DNA from: Neglectibacter sp. X58
Lineage (GTDB): Bacteria; Bacillota; Clostridia; Oscillospirales; Acutalibacteraceae
Direction: 5' to 3'
Length of the DNA: 47,331 nt
Assembly: GCF_009936035.1 (NCBI RefSeq)
Contig: NZ_QWEO01000018.1
Coordinates: forward strand, 1 to 47,331
In this document: piece by piece, positions 36,733 to 45,627 of the stretch
Numbering within the stretch: position 1 is the stretch's first letter
Layout of the letters: each line of letters begins with the position of its first letter
Notes under the pieces: generated by a model
Database searches by the model: none
What the model was told of the DNA's origin: nothing
The model's input: only the letters and a program-made list of their open reading frames with translations
Program-made: the position numbers and the translations under genes

Positions 36733-37281
36733 CTACAAAAGCCCCTGCTCTACCAGCCGGGCTGTTTTCAAAATGCCAATTTGGGTTTTCGCGTCAGGGA
36801 TCTCATTCCTGCACACCATCTCCACCGCCTTTTCCAGGGGTACCCGCTCTGTGCAGAGGAATTCGTCCTCGTCCAAAGAAAGCTCCTCCGCGTCTCCTTG
36901 GGTGCGGCAGGCCCACAGGCGGATAATCTCCCCGCAGTAGCCCGGGGTGGGATACACCTGCCCCAAAGAGATGTAGTTTTCGCTGGCAGTGCCGGTTTCC
37001 TCCCGCTGCTCCCGTTTCACAGCCTCAAAGGGATCCTCTCCCGGCTCCAGCTTCCCGGCAGGCAGTTCCAGCAGCACTTGCTTATAGGGATAGCGGAACT
37101 GCCGGACAAAAATCACCTCGTTTTGCTCGGTCAGAATGCACACGCTCACCCCGCCGGGGTGATCCACCACCTCCCGCAGGGCAGGCTGGCCGTTTTCCAG
37201 CTCCACATCGTCCACATGGACGCGGATAATCCGCCCCCGGAACATTTCCTTTTCCGATAGTGTCTTTTCATACAGCTTCAT
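36733..37281 (-). CDS. Nudix hydrolase, ADP-ribose pyrophosphatase type
   Basis: 182 aa. Nudix box at about 76-98: GKLEPGEDPFEAVKREQREE then TGT, fitting G-x5-E-x7-R-E-U-x-E-E-x-G-U except for Gln92 where a hydrophobic residue is usual. N-terminal REVVDHPGGVSVCIL and FVRQFRYP resemble ADP-ribose pyrophosphatases (NudF), and YPTPGYCGE follows the box. Predicted to cleave ADP-ribose or a similar nucleotide sugar in the cytosol. Confidence 0.9.
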   Translation of the reverse strand: MKLYEKTLSEKEMFRGRIIRVHVDDVELENGQPALREVVDHPGGVSVCILTEQNEVIFVRQFRYPYKQVLLELPAGKLEPGEDPFEAVKREQREETGTASENYISLGQVYPTPGYCGEIIRLWACRTQGDAEELSLDEDEFLCTERVPLEKAVEMVCRNEIPDAKTQIGILKTARLVEQGLL

Positions 37282-37309
37282 AGGCTTTCTCCCGTATCTG
37301 TAACATAAA

Positions 37310-37366
37310 ATTTTTTGAAGATTCCTAAGAAACTTTTTGTAAAAAGTTTCTTAGGCCTCCGGAGGC
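37310..37366. repeat. Palindromic repeat copy between DUF1015 and Nudix genes
   Basis: TTTTTTGAAGATT then a perfect 15-bp stem 37324-37338 with 37341-37355 (CCTAAGAAACTTTTT) and a CCTCCGGAGG palindrome. Same layout as 36001. Confidence 0.75.
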
Positions 37367-37368
37367 AT

Positions 37369-38661
37369 TTACGCGAACTTGTTCATCACCAGCCCGGTGA
37401 TCAGCTTGGGATAGAAATAGGTAGACTTCTGGGGCATCTTCTCCCCCTTTGCCGCCACCTGGCCGATTTCCTCCACCCGGGTAGGATTCAAAAGGAAGCA
37501 GCAGTTGCTCTCCCCAGCGTCCACAGAAGCCACCGCTTCCCCGGCAGACCGGGTGTAGGTAAGGTTTTTCTGGCTTGCCATGTTCTCCTTGTCAATGCCC
37601 AAAAGCCGCTCCAGCACCAGGGTGTGGAGGATAGTCACATCCAGCCGGCGGGAGGCGGTGCTCAAATGGGGCAGGATTTCGTCCAGCAGGGCCTCGTCCT
37701 TTAACGTGATGGTCAGCCACTTCTGCCCGTCATAGAAAGCAAAGGCATGCTTCCCCTCCTCATATGCTTGGGAAAGCTTTTCTTCCGCGGCCTGCTGCCC
37801 CTCCTGCATCTCCACCAGGAAGTGCTCTTCGCAGGAAACCATCAGGTCGTGGCCGGAAAGTCCCTCCAGCCCCCGCACAAGCCTGTGGGTGGGGAACACC
37901 ACCAGCCCCGGATCCCCCATATCCACCAGCATCGTCATCACATAGTCTGCTCCCGGGCAATAGGCGTCCTGCTCCCGCAGCCAGTTCCGGTAGTTGAGGG
38001 CAGTCTCATAGCGGTGGTGCCCGTCGGCAATGTAGAGCTTTCGGGAGGCAAAGTCCTCCTGCAAGGCCTGTATAGCCACTGGATCATTTACCACCCACAG
38101 GCGGTGGGTCACCAGGCCGTCGGAAAAGCTGTACCGGGGGGCTGTGCCTGCCGCCAGATTGTCCAGGCGCTGACGGGTGGTATGGCCCTCGTCCTGATAG
38201 AGGGAGTAAATCTGGCTGAAATTACAGCCTGTTGCCTGCATCAGTTGGAAGCGGTCCTGCTTTGCCTTGCTGAGGGTTTCCTCGTGGGGCAGCACCACCC
38301 CGGCGGAAAACTCCTCCAGCCGCACCAGGCAGATAAGCCCCCGCAAAGCCTTCCTTTCTCCCTTATCCACCTGGGAAAGGAACTCCTCTTCATAGATATA
38401 CACGCCCTCCTCCATGTCCTGCCGGAGAACGCCCTCCTCCAGCCACTGGGCCAGGGTGCGTCCGGCAGAAGCATATGGCCCGTCAGGGCTTTCGCCGTCC
38501 CGGGGCAGCTCCAGCCGGATAACGTTTTGCGGGTTGCGGCCTAAAAATGCCTGCCGCTGTTCCTCGCTGATAATATCATAGGGAGGGCAGGTCAGCTCCT
38601 CAATTTTCCCCGCCTTTTCCAAGTCGTACCGCAAAGCCTTAAAGGCCTGAATGTCTGCCAT
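37369..38661 (-). CDS. DUF1015 family protein
   Basis: 430 aa, full length for the family. N-terminus FKALRYDLEKAGKIEELTCPPYDIIS, central LPHEETLSKAKQDRFQLMQATGCNFSQIYSLY, and IADGHHRYETALNYRNW are the conserved DUF1015 blocks. Function is not established; some annotate the family as SerK-like or ParB-like fold, which I cannot confirm. First gene of a leftward group with the Nudix and lipoprotein genes, with a repeat between. Confidence 0.9.
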   Translation of the reverse strand: MADIQAFKALRYDLEKAGKIEELTCPPYDIISEEQRQAFLGRNPQNVIRLELPRDGESPDGPYASAGRTLAQWLEEGVLRQDMEEGVYIYEEEFLSQVDKGERKALRGLICLVRLEEFSAGVVLPHEETLSKAKQDRFQLMQATGCNFSQIYSLYQDEGHTTRQRLDNLAAGTAPRYSFSDGLVTHRLWVVNDPVAIQALQEDFASRKLYIADGHHRYETALNYRNWLREQDAYCPGADYVMTMLVDMGDPGLVVFPTHRLVRGLEGLSGHDLMVSCEEHFLVEMQEGQQAAEEKLSQAYEEGKHAFAFYDGQKWLTITLKDEALLDEILPHLSTASRRLDVTILHTLVLERLLGIDKENMASQKNLTYTRSAGEAVASVDAGESNCCFLLNPTRVEEIGQVAAKGEKMPQKSTYFYPKLITGLVMNKFA

Positions 38662-38696
38662 ACAGGCAATCCCCTTTCCGTGTTTATTCTATCCAT

Positions 38697-38725
38697 ATTG
38701 TAAGCGCTGGGGGCCGCCCCGTCAA
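38697..38725 (-). promoter_or_regulatory. DUF1015 gene promoter
   Basis: Minus strand TTGACG 38725-38720, 17-bp spacer, TACAAT 38702-38697. Confidence 0.75.
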
Positions 38726-38846
38726 GGGAAAGCCGCAAATCTTTCCCTGCCCGGGCACGCGGCTGCTTCTGGCAGGAAAGAATCACCAGGATTTCACGTA
38801 ATATTCACATTATCCGGGTAAAATAACAACTGGCGCGGCCTGAGGC

Positions 38847-38875
38847 TTGCAAACCCGCCCTGTTTGCGTTATTAT
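38847..38875 (+). promoter_or_regulatory. ABC operon promoter
   Basis: TTGCAA 38847-38852, 17-bp spacer, TATTAT 38870-38875. Leader of about 180 nt containing the repeat at 38909. Confidence 0.6.
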
Positions 38876-38908
38876 GTAAACGCTGTATCTCAAAATACAG
38901 AAATTAGT

Positions 38909-39025
38909 TTTTTCGATCAACCCTTTTTTTCAAAAAAGGGTTGCAGGGTTTGGGGCGAGGGTTGCCAGTGGCAACCGCTCCGAGCCGACCGAGTCGGCAG
39001 GCGAGAAGAGTCCCACGGCCTTAGA
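38909..39025 (+). repeat. Expanded two-hairpin repeat in the ABC operon leader
   Basis: CAACCCTTTTTT 38918-38929 pairs with AAAAAAGGGTTG 38932-38943. Two extra hairpins (GGTTGCC-AGT-GGCAACC 38959-38975; GCCGAC-CGA-GTCGGC 38984-38998) are inserted where hairpin 2 normally is, before the usual TCCCACGGCCTTA end. Confidence 0.72.
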
Positions 39026-39064
39026 GCCGGCAGGACAATATCAAGACAGGAGGAATCAGGACAT

Positions 39065-40111
39065 ATGGTAGAGGTAAAAAACCTCACAAAGCGGTACGGG
39101 GGGAACCTGGCCCTGGACAATGTAAGCTTTACCATTGAGGAAGGCTCCATCGTGGGCTTCCTGGGGCCAAACGGCGCGGGGAAGTCCACCACCATGAATA
39201 TCATCACAGGGTATCTTTCCGCCACAGCGGGAGAAGTGACGGTGTTCGGCAAAAGCATTTTGGACGAGCCGGGCGAGGTGAAGAAGCTTATTGGCTATCT
39301 GCCGGAGCAGCCCCCCCTTTACCAGGATATGACGGTAAAGGAATACCTGGAGTTTATGTATGAGCTGAAAAAGGTGAAGCTGCCAAAGGAGCAGCACCTG
39401 CGGGAAATATGCGGCCTGGTGCGCATTGAGGAGGTGTACGGGCGGCTTATCGGCAACCTTTCCAAAGGCTATAAGCAGCGGGTTGGCATTGCCCAGGCCC
39501 TCATCGGCAATCCCCCTGTGCTGATACTGGATGAGCCTACTGTGGGCCTTGACCCTAAGCAGATTATCGAAATCCGCACCCTGATAAAGCGCCTGGGGGA
39601 GAACCACACCGTCATTTTAAGCTCCCATATCCTGCCGGAGGTGCAGGCCGTGTGCCAGCGTATTATCGTTGTCAACAACGGCCGCCTGGTGGCCGACGGC
39701 GCCACAGACACCCTGGCCCACGATCTCTCCCAGGATCACCGCCTGATCCTGCGGGCAGAAGGCCCGGAGCAGGAGCTGCTGGCAGAAATCGGCAGGCTGG
39801 AGCATGTGCAGGAGGCCGTCTCCCTGGGAGAAAAGGAGCCTGGGGTGTTTGAGATTAGCGTGGAGGCCCGGCAGGATTATGACCTGCGCCGGGATCTCTT
39901 CAGCCTTTTGGCTGGGAAAAACTGGCCCCTGCTGGCCCTGAAAAATTCCGACTTGACGCTGGAGGATCTGTTCCTGCAGCTTACCAGCTCTGACGAGGCA
40001 CATGCCGCGGAGGACGGGGAAGCGGTTCCGGAAGAGCCTGCCTTGGAGGAGGCTGGAGAGGAGCCGGAGGAAGGGGAAGAAGCCCCAGGGGAGGACGCCT
40101 CAGCCGAGTAA
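39065..40111 (+). CDS. ABC transporter ATP-binding protein (GldA-like)
   Basis: 348 aa. Walker A GPNGAGKS, Q-loop PEQPPLY, signature LSKGYKQRVGIAQAL, Walker B LILDEPTVGLDP, H-loop SSHIL. Closest in layout to GldA-type ATPases that pair with ABC-2 permeases and GldG proteins, both of which follow. The last 40 residues are almost entirely Glu/Ala/Pro, an unusual acidic tail. ATG 39065 follows AGGAGG by 11 nt; the ORF extends 67 codons upstream through the repeat without support. Confidence 0.9.
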   Translation: MVEVKNLTKRYGGNLALDNVSFTIEEGSIVGFLGPNGAGKSTTMNIITGYLSATAGEVTVFGKSILDEPGEVKKLIGYLPEQPPLYQDMTVKEYLEFMYELKKVKLPKEQHLREICGLVRIEEVYGRLIGNLSKGYKQRVGIAQALIGNPPVLILDEPTVGLDPKQIIEIRTLIKRLGENHTVILSSHILPEVQAVCQRIIVVNNGRLVADGATDTLAHDLSQDHRLILRAEGPEQELLAEIGRLEHVQEAVSLGEKEPGVFEISVEARQDYDLRRDLFSLLAGKNWPLLALKNSDLTLEDLFLQLTSSDEAHAAEDGEAVPEEPALEEAGEEPEEGEEAPGEDASAE

Positions 40112-40285
40112 GGGAACGGATCCTTTCCAAAAATGACATACATGCAATCAAATTACAAATAGGTTACAAAACAGCAGGTTTTTCCCTGTTTTTTCCCCAG
40201 AATTACCATTATTAACAGTTTATTCACAATTGATTTTCCGGCGGGCGCAGGTTTTCCCCGGAAATTCCTGAAAGGAAGCGAGAAA
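40112..40285 (+). other. Spacer in the ABC operon
   Basis: 174 bp without a gene. A weak AACAG/CTGTT hairpin followed by TTTTTTCCCC (about 40169-40200) could attenuate transcription. Confidence 0.35.
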
Positions 40286-40993
40286 GTGAAAGCCATATGC
40301 AAACGAGAGATACGCTCCTACTTCAGTTCCCCTATAGGATATGTGTGCGTGGCGGCGCTGCTGGCGCTGTACGGATACTATTATTATCTGGTGATGATGA
40401 TGGGATCCTCCAGCTACATTTCCTCCGTATACGGGGTGATGTTCTCTTTTTCCATGATGGTCATTCCCATCATCACCATGCGCAGCATGTCTGACGACCA
40501 AAAAAACAAAACCGACCAGGCCCTGCTCACCGCCCCTGTAGGGGTGACAGCCATTGCCCTGGGAAAGTTTTTAGCCTGCTTCTTTGTGTTCTTCACAGCC
40601 TCCACCCTGGGCCTGCTGCCCGCCGCTGTGATGAACTTCTTCGCAAGCCCTGCCTGGGGGGAAATCCTGGGCAATTATCTGGGCACCCTGCTGTATGGCG
40701 GGGCCATGATAGCCATTGGCGTGTTCATCTCCAGCCTGACGGTAAGCCAGATTATCGCGGCCATCGGCACCTTCGCGGTGTCTGTGTTCCTGATGTATAT
40801 CGACATGCTGGCCTCCTCCGTATCGAATGCGGCAGTGAGCGCCATTATCCAGTGGATATCCTTTAACACCCGGTATGAAACCTTCACCCAGGGCATGTTC
40901 AGCATTTCCGCCGCGGTGTTTTTCCTCAGCGTTATGGCAGTGTTTGTCTTTTTAACCGCCCGCCGTTTGGAGAGCCGCCGCTGGGCGTCATAA
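40286..40993 (+). CDS. ABC-2 type permease (GldF-like)
   Basis: 235 aa with six predicted membrane segments. N-terminal KAICKREIRSYFSSPIGYV is the typical GldF/ABC-2 start, and MVIPIITMRSMSDDQKNKTDQALLTAPVG is the conserved cytoplasmic block. GTG start after AAAGGAAGCGAG. Acts with the upstream ATPase; substrate unknown. An ATPase, short permease, GldG and DUF4340 set is a known operon in non-gliding bacteria. Confidence 0.88.
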   Translation: MKAICKREIRSYFSSPIGYVCVAALLALYGYYYYLVMMMGSSSYISSVYGVMFSFSMMVIPIITMRSMSDDQKNKTDQALLTAPVGVTAIALGKFLACFFVFFTASTLGLLPAAVMNFFASPAWGEILGNYLGTLLYGGAMIAIGVFISSLTVSQIIAAIGTFAVSVFLMYIDMLASSVSNAAVSAIIQWISFNTRYETFTQGMFSISAAVFFLSVMAVFVFLTARRLESRRWAS

Positions 40994-41036
40994 GGCCAGA
41001 CAGGCATTAAGCTACAGAAAGGAAGATGGGAACATC

Positions 41037-42662
41037 GTGAACAATACAGATCAGAATAAGGATTTGCTGGGCGCCCCAGAGGCAGAAGTACAGCCGGAAG
41101 CCGCCCAGCCAGAGAATACCGCCCCAGTGGAAGCCGCTGTGACAGAGAATATTGCCCCGGCGGAAAAGAAGCCGGACAGGAAGCTTCGCGGCAATGGCTG
41201 GAAGCGGGGGGGCATGGCCACCCTTTTAAGCGTGGTGTTTATCGCCATCATTGTGGCGCTAAATATTATCGTGACGGCCCTGACCCAGCGCTTCCCTTCC
41301 ATGGATATTGATCTGACTGCCCAGAAGCTGCACTCCCTGTCAGATCAGGCCCAGGAAATCGCCAAGGGCATCACAGCGGACACAGAGATTTATCTGGTGG
41401 GCAAGGAGGATGCCTACCGCAAGGATCTGCTTTACGCCAACTACGGCTTTCAATACAGCCAGGTGGCAAACCTTGCCGAAAGGCTTCAGGAGGCAAACTC
41501 CCATATCAAGGTGGAGTTTGTAGATCCGGACACCAGCCCCGCGCTGATGGCGGAATATGCCGACGAAAGCCTGACAAACGGCATGGTGCTGGTGCGGACA
41601 GAGAAGCGCCACAAGATTCTTTCGGTGTACGATCTCTTTGACATGCAGCAAGACCAGATGACCGGCGGCGCCCAGACCTATACCAAGGCCGACAGCGCCC
41701 TGGCAGGGGCTTTAGAACTGGTGAACCTGGAGAAGGTGCCGGTGCTTACAGTCTGCACAGGCCATGGGGAACTGCTTTACAGCGAGAACCTGGGGGTGTT
41801 TACCGATCTGATGGAAAGCCAGAACTTCTCTGTGCAGGAGGTGGACATCCTGACGGAGGACATCCCGGCAGACACCCAGGTGCTGATGATCCCCACCCCC
41901 AGCAACGACTATACCCAGGAGGAGATCCAGAAGGTGCAGGATTTCCTGAACAACCCGGAACGGGAAGAGCCTGTGGCTGTGCTTGCCACCTGCCATCCCA
42001 CCCAGAGGGAGCTGCCCCGGCTTACCGGGTTTTTAGAAGAGTGGGGCATTGAGGTGCATCAGGGGGTTGTGGCGGAAAGCGACGCGGGCCGCATGGCAGC
42101 GGCAAACGCCAGCTATGTGCTGGTGGATCCTGCCGGAGGCACTGCCCTGGACGGCAATTCTTACAACCGTTTGCTGGCTCCCAGCAGCGCGCCCCTGTCC
42201 TTTGCCTTTGATTCCAACGGGGACATTACCACCCGGGCCTTGTGGGAGACAGGCAACAGCGCCTATATCATTACGGAAAGCACCACCCAGGCAGAGGCGG
42301 AGAACCCGGAAACCGCCCAGTGGGCAGTGGCGGCTATGGCCACGAAAACCCTGGAGGTAAACGGAAAAGAGAGCCTGCGCCATGTGATTGTGTTCGGCTC
42401 CTCCTATGTGTTTACCGACAGCTTCCTGGAGGCCACAGCCTTTGGCAACCGGGACTATATCACCGACCTTTTGCAGTATGCGGCAGGCTCGGATGACAGC
42501 GCTGTTACCGTGCAGGCAAGCGCTGTCCAGACCAATGTGATGGACGTGACATGCTCCCGCAGCACCGCCACCCTGTTGGGGCTGGGCGTGTTTACAGTGG
42601 GCCTGCCCCTGCTTATCCTCATCGCGGGGCTGGCGATCTTCTTAAAGAGGAGGCATCTGTAA
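41037..42662 (+). CDS. GldG-family ABC-associated protein
   Basis: 541 aa. An acidic N-terminal cytoplasmic part (about 1-50), membrane segment about 58-82 (MATLLSVVFIAIIVALNIIVTAL), a large outside domain of the ABC_transp_aux/GldG type (LTAQKLHSLSDQAQEIAKGI, VLTVCTGHGE, LMIPTPSNDYTQEE), and a C-terminal membrane segment followed by KRRHL. GTG start, 11 nt after AAAGGAAG; an ATG at 41026 is out of frame. Likely the extracytoplasmic partner of the GldA/GldF pair. Confidence 0.85.
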   Translation: MNNTDQNKDLLGAPEAEVQPEAAQPENTAPVEAAVTENIAPAEKKPDRKLRGNGWKRGGMATLLSVVFIAIIVALNIIVTALTQRFPSMDIDLTAQKLHSLSDQAQEIAKGITADTEIYLVGKEDAYRKDLLYANYGFQYSQVANLAERLQEANSHIKVEFVDPDTSPALMAEYADESLTNGMVLVRTEKRHKILSVYDLFDMQQDQMTGGAQTYTKADSALAGALELVNLEKVPVLTVCTGHGELLYSENLGVFTDLMESQNFSVQEVDILTEDIPADTQVLMIPTPSNDYTQEEIQKVQDFLNNPEREEPVAVLATCHPTQRELPRLTGFLEEWGIEVHQGVVAESDAGRMAAANASYVLVDPAGGTALDGNSYNRLLAPSSAPLSFAFDSNGDITTRALWETGNSAYIITESTTQAEAENPETAQWAVAAMATKTLEVNGKESLRHVIVFGSSYVFTDSFLEATAFGNRDYITDLLQYAAGSDDSAVTVQASAVQTNVMDVTCSRSTATLLGLGVFTVGLPLLILIAGLAIFLKRRHL

Positions 42663-42666
42663 GCCC

Positions 42667-44142
42667 ATGAAAAAATCGGTGAAAAGCCTTCTGATTATGC
42701 TGGCTGTGCTGGTGGTGCTGGGAGGGGCGGCGGCCTGCCTGCTGCTGTTCCCGGCAGAAAGCGGCGGGGAAGGAGAAGGTTCTTCCCCGGCAGCCTCGGA
42801 GGAGCCAAAGGAAACCCTGGTTCAGATAGAGGAGGAAGATCTTGCCTCCATTCTGGTGGAGAACAGCCAGGGCAGCTTTGAAATTGTGCCCGTCCCCCCG
42901 GAAGAAACAGGGGAGGCGGAGAGCAGCATGGCGGAAGCTGCCTATACCTACACCATAAAAGGCCTGGAAAGCTACAGCCTGGACAAGGCCCGGCTGCAGA
43001 ACGCCGCCGGGGAGGTGCTTTCCCTGACAGCCAGCCGCTCTCTGGGAGAGCAGGAAGACTTGGCCCAGTATGGCCTGGAGGACGGTCAGGCCGGGAAGGT
43101 GACAGTGAACCGGAAAAATGGGGAGCCGCTGGTGCTTTCCCTGGGCATCACCTCCCAAAGCGGCACCACCGGGCAGTACATCCTGCGGGAAGGCAAGGTA
43201 TATATGGTGTCCGCCCTGTCAGACGTGTTTGCGGGCACTGCCCTGGACTGCGTAAGCCGGGAGGTTTACAGCATAGCGGACTGGACTATGGACGGCATAG
43301 ATGAAAACGGGGAAGCCACAGTGGACACCATGCCCGACACCATCTTCAGCCTGGAAATCACAGGGGAGGATTTCCCCCAGCCCATTTCCCTGGAATATGT
43401 GGAGAAAAGCCGCCTAAACGGCTATCTGCTCACTTCCCCTGTGGTGGCGGAATCGGGCACAGCGGCCTGCGATAATTTGGTGAGCGCCCTGAAAAGCCTC
43501 AGCGCGGACACAGTGGAGGCTGTGGACGTGCAGGAGGGGGACTTGGTCGGCTTTGGCCTGGATAAGCCTGCCGCCCGGGTGTCTTTTAATATGAATAACC
43601 AGGAAATGGCCCTGGCGGCAAGCGGGAAGGATGGGGACGGAAACCGCTTTGTTATGCTGGAGGGCCAGAGCATTGTGTACAAGGTTGGGAACGCCAAGGT
43701 GAGCGCCTGGGCGGAAGCAGACCCCATGGATCTGCGCAAAGGCACCATTTGCCTGGCAAATATTGCAGATGTGGAAGAAATGTCCTTGACCGTAGACGGG
43801 GATATGGTGTATCATTTTACCATAGACTCCCAGGACGGGGAAAGCACTGTGAAAATTCCCGGCGGGCGGGAAACCAGCTATGAGGACTATGCTGCCTTTT
43901 TCCAGAAGCTTACGGCTTTGGCAGTGTTCTCCCTGGAGGAGGCTCCCTGCGAAGGAACGCCTGCTTTCCAGGTGGAGTACCAGTATAAAAACGGAAGCGG
44001 GGACACCGTGTGTTTTTACGCTGTGGAAGGGCAGGACAGGTACGCCTGCACTCTGAACGGGGAATTTAACGGCCTTGTGCGAGGCAGCGAGTTTCCGGCC
44101 CTGCTGGAAAGCCTGCGGTTTTACGGGGCAATAGTTGACTAA
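42667..44142 (+). CDS. DUF4340 domain-containing protein
   Basis: 491 aa. N-terminal hydrophobic segment (LLIMLAVLVVLGGAAACLLLF), then an acidic linker and an outside beta-rich domain with DUF4340-like repeats (YTIKGLESYSLDKARLQ ... DVFAGTALDCVSREVYSI). 4 bp after the GldG gene. DUF4340 genes accompany Gld-type ABC operons; the role is unknown. A lipobox is doubtful (AAAC). Confidence 0.82.
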   Translation: MKKSVKSLLIMLAVLVVLGGAAACLLLFPAESGGEGEGSSPAASEEPKETLVQIEEEDLASILVENSQGSFEIVPVPPEETGEAESSMAEAAYTYTIKGLESYSLDKARLQNAAGEVLSLTASRSLGEQEDLAQYGLEDGQAGKVTVNRKNGEPLVLSLGITSQSGTTGQYILREGKVYMVSALSDVFAGTALDCVSREVYSIADWTMDGIDENGEATVDTMPDTIFSLEITGEDFPQPISLEYVEKSRLNGYLLTSPVVAESGTAACDNLVSALKSLSADTVEAVDVQEGDLVGFGLDKPAARVSFNMNNQEMALAASGKDGDGNRFVMLEGQSIVYKVGNAKVSAWAEADPMDLRKGTICLANIADVEEMSLTVDGDMVYHFTIDSQDGESTVKIPGGRETSYEDYAAFFQKLTALAVFSLEEAPCEGTPAFQVEYQYKNGSGDTVCFYAVEGQDRYACTLNGEFNGLVRGSEFPALLESLRFYGAIVD

Positions 44143-44173
44143 ACGGCCCGGTTTGAGGGAAGCTATAGGAAAG

Positions 44174-44215
44174 GGCGGGTTTGAAAGAAGCAGGCTGCTT
44201 TTTTGAAACCGCGCC
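44174..44215 (+). terminator. Terminator after the ABC operon
   Basis: AAAGAAGCA 44184-44192 pairs with TGCTTTTTT 44196-44204, with outer GGTTT/AAACC and GGC/GCC pairs. Confidence 0.65.
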
Positions 44216-44239
44216 GCACTGAAAAAGGGAGAAGCAGGA

Positions 44240-44285
44240 AGCTGCGCCAATAGGATTGTGCTATAGCCTGTTGGTGCGGCTTCTG
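44240..44285 (+). other. 17-bp hairpin with G-U pairs before the substrate-binding gene
   Basis: GAAGCTGCGCCAATAGG pairs over its whole length with CCTGTTGGTGCGGCTTC across a 12-nt loop. The three non-Watson-Crick positions are all G-U, as expected for an RNA structure. It ends about 10 nt before the ribosome site GAAAGGAGAG. Confidence 0.65.
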
Positions 44286-44308
44286 CGGGTTGAGAAAGGA
44301 GAGCGCAG

Positions 44309-45346
44309 ATGAAAAAAGCGGTATGCCTGCTGCTGGGCGCCCTGCTGCTGGCGGGGATGCTCTTTGGATGCAGCAAAAAGGAGGAGGCGCCGCCCAAGGA
44401 GGAAGCTTCCGCTGTAGAAACAGGGGAAGAGGCGGGGCCTTATAAAATCGGGCTGGTGCAGTGCGGCAGCTATGCCCCTTTGGACACCATGCGGGAATCC
44501 TTTATGAGCCGCCTGGACGAGTGGGGTTATGACGAGGTAAAGGTGGAACTGGATTATCAGAACGCCGGAGAGGACGAGGGAAAAGCGGCGGATATCTGCA
44601 AGCAGTTTGCCCGGGATAAGGTGGACATGATTGTGGCGGTGGGCGCTCCTGCTGCCAAGGCGGCCACCGAGGCGGTAGGCAGCAGCGGCGTGAAGGTGCT
44701 GTTTGCCGGGGTGAACGATCCGTCCCCCACCCTGGGCATTAAAAACCTCAGCAAGCCGGAACGGGGCGTGACCGGCGTATCCGACCGGGTGTCCGGGCAG
44801 CAGTCTGTAGAGTTTATGCAGAAGATAAAGCCGGGCCTTAAAAGCATTGGCCTTCTGTACAGCTCGGAGGATAAAAACGCGGAGGCCGCAGCCAAGGCCA
44901 TTCAGGATTACTGCCGGCAGGTGGGGATTGACACCCATGTGGCCACTGCTGTCAGCGCGGAGGGGGCGGCGTCTGCCGCCCAGGAACTGTGCGGACAGGC
45001 AGATGTGCTTTTCACCCCTGGGGACGGGGTGACAACCGCCGCCGCCGGAAAGATACAGGAAGCCGCCGCACAGGCGAAAAAGCCCTGGCTTGCAGGCAGC
45101 GATACCCTGGTGCAAAACGGGGCATTGGCCTCTTTGGGAGCGGACTATGAGGAAGTGGGCAACAAGGCCGCGGACATGGCGGTGCAAATCATGGTGGGCA
45201 CCCAGGTTTCCCAAATGCCCGTACACTTCTTTGACTCTTGGCAGGCCTGGATAAACCAGGCTGCCCTGGAAAGCTTTGAAGGGGAACTGCCGGAAGACCT
45301 TTTAAGCACCGCAAACTATGTGGTGCGGAAGGGCGAAGCGGCCTAA
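44309..45346 (+). CDS. ABC transporter substrate-binding lipoprotein (TrpX/PF04392-like)
   Basis: 345 aa. Signal peptide with lipobox LFGC (C about 21). Periplasmic-binding-type fold: YKIGLVQCGSYAPLDTMRESF, VDMIVAVGAPAAKAATEA, GVTGVSDRVSGQQSVEFMQ, IGLLYSSEDKNA, ADVLFTPGDGVTTAAAGKIQ. Relatives bind aromatic amino acids and are encoded with a permease and ATPase; neither is present, and the following gene is an integrase. GAAAGGAGAG precedes the ATG. Possibly an orphan receptor that uses a distant transporter. Confidence 0.87.
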   Translation: MKKAVCLLLGALLLAGMLFGCSKKEEAPPKEEASAVETGEEAGPYKIGLVQCGSYAPLDTMRESFMSRLDEWGYDEVKVELDYQNAGEDEGKAADICKQFARDKVDMIVAVGAPAAKAATEAVGSSGVKVLFAGVNDPSPTLGIKNLSKPERGVTGVSDRVSGQQSVEFMQKIKPGLKSIGLLYSSEDKNAEAAAKAIQDYCRQVGIDTHVATAVSAEGAASAAQELCGQADVLFTPGDGVTTAAAGKIQEAAAQAKKPWLAGSDTLVQNGALASLGADYEEVGNKAADMAVQIMVGTQVSQMPVHFFDSWQAWINQAALESFEGELPEDLLSTANYVVRKGEAA

Positions 45347-45375
45347 AGCGGAAAACAGCGCAAAACACAATATGG

Positions 45376-45419
45376 AAACCACTGTCTGGGGGATACCCAG
45401 GCGGTGGTTTTTTCTTTTT
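45376..45419 (+). terminator. Terminator after the substrate-binding gene
   Basis: 15 continuous pairs (AAACCACTGTCTGGG with CCCAGGCGGTGGTTT, two G-U) and TTTTTTCTTTTT. Confidence 0.92.
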
Positions 45420-45627
45420 GGAGACATGCCCTTGACCGGACAGACCATTCATTTTTCGTATGCGGAAACTGCATATTGTGTACTGAAAAGCAAGGGCTAC
45501 CATATTTCCACAAATCCTGCTATCCTATAGTATATAGCAAACGTACCTGGAGGCAAGCCGCCTGCTTGCGGGAGGGGGCTTCCTAAAGGGATGAGGGAAA
45601 TTTCATGTGGAAAGGGGAGCAAAGCGC
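45420..45627 (+). other. Leader region of the integrase gene
   Basis: No gene. GCTATCCTATAGTATATAGC (45519-45538) is an imperfect dyad with -10-like hexamers; GCAAGC-CGCCT-GCTTGC lies near 45553-45569. AAAGGGGAG at 45611-45619 is the integrase ribosome site. Confidence 0.5.
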
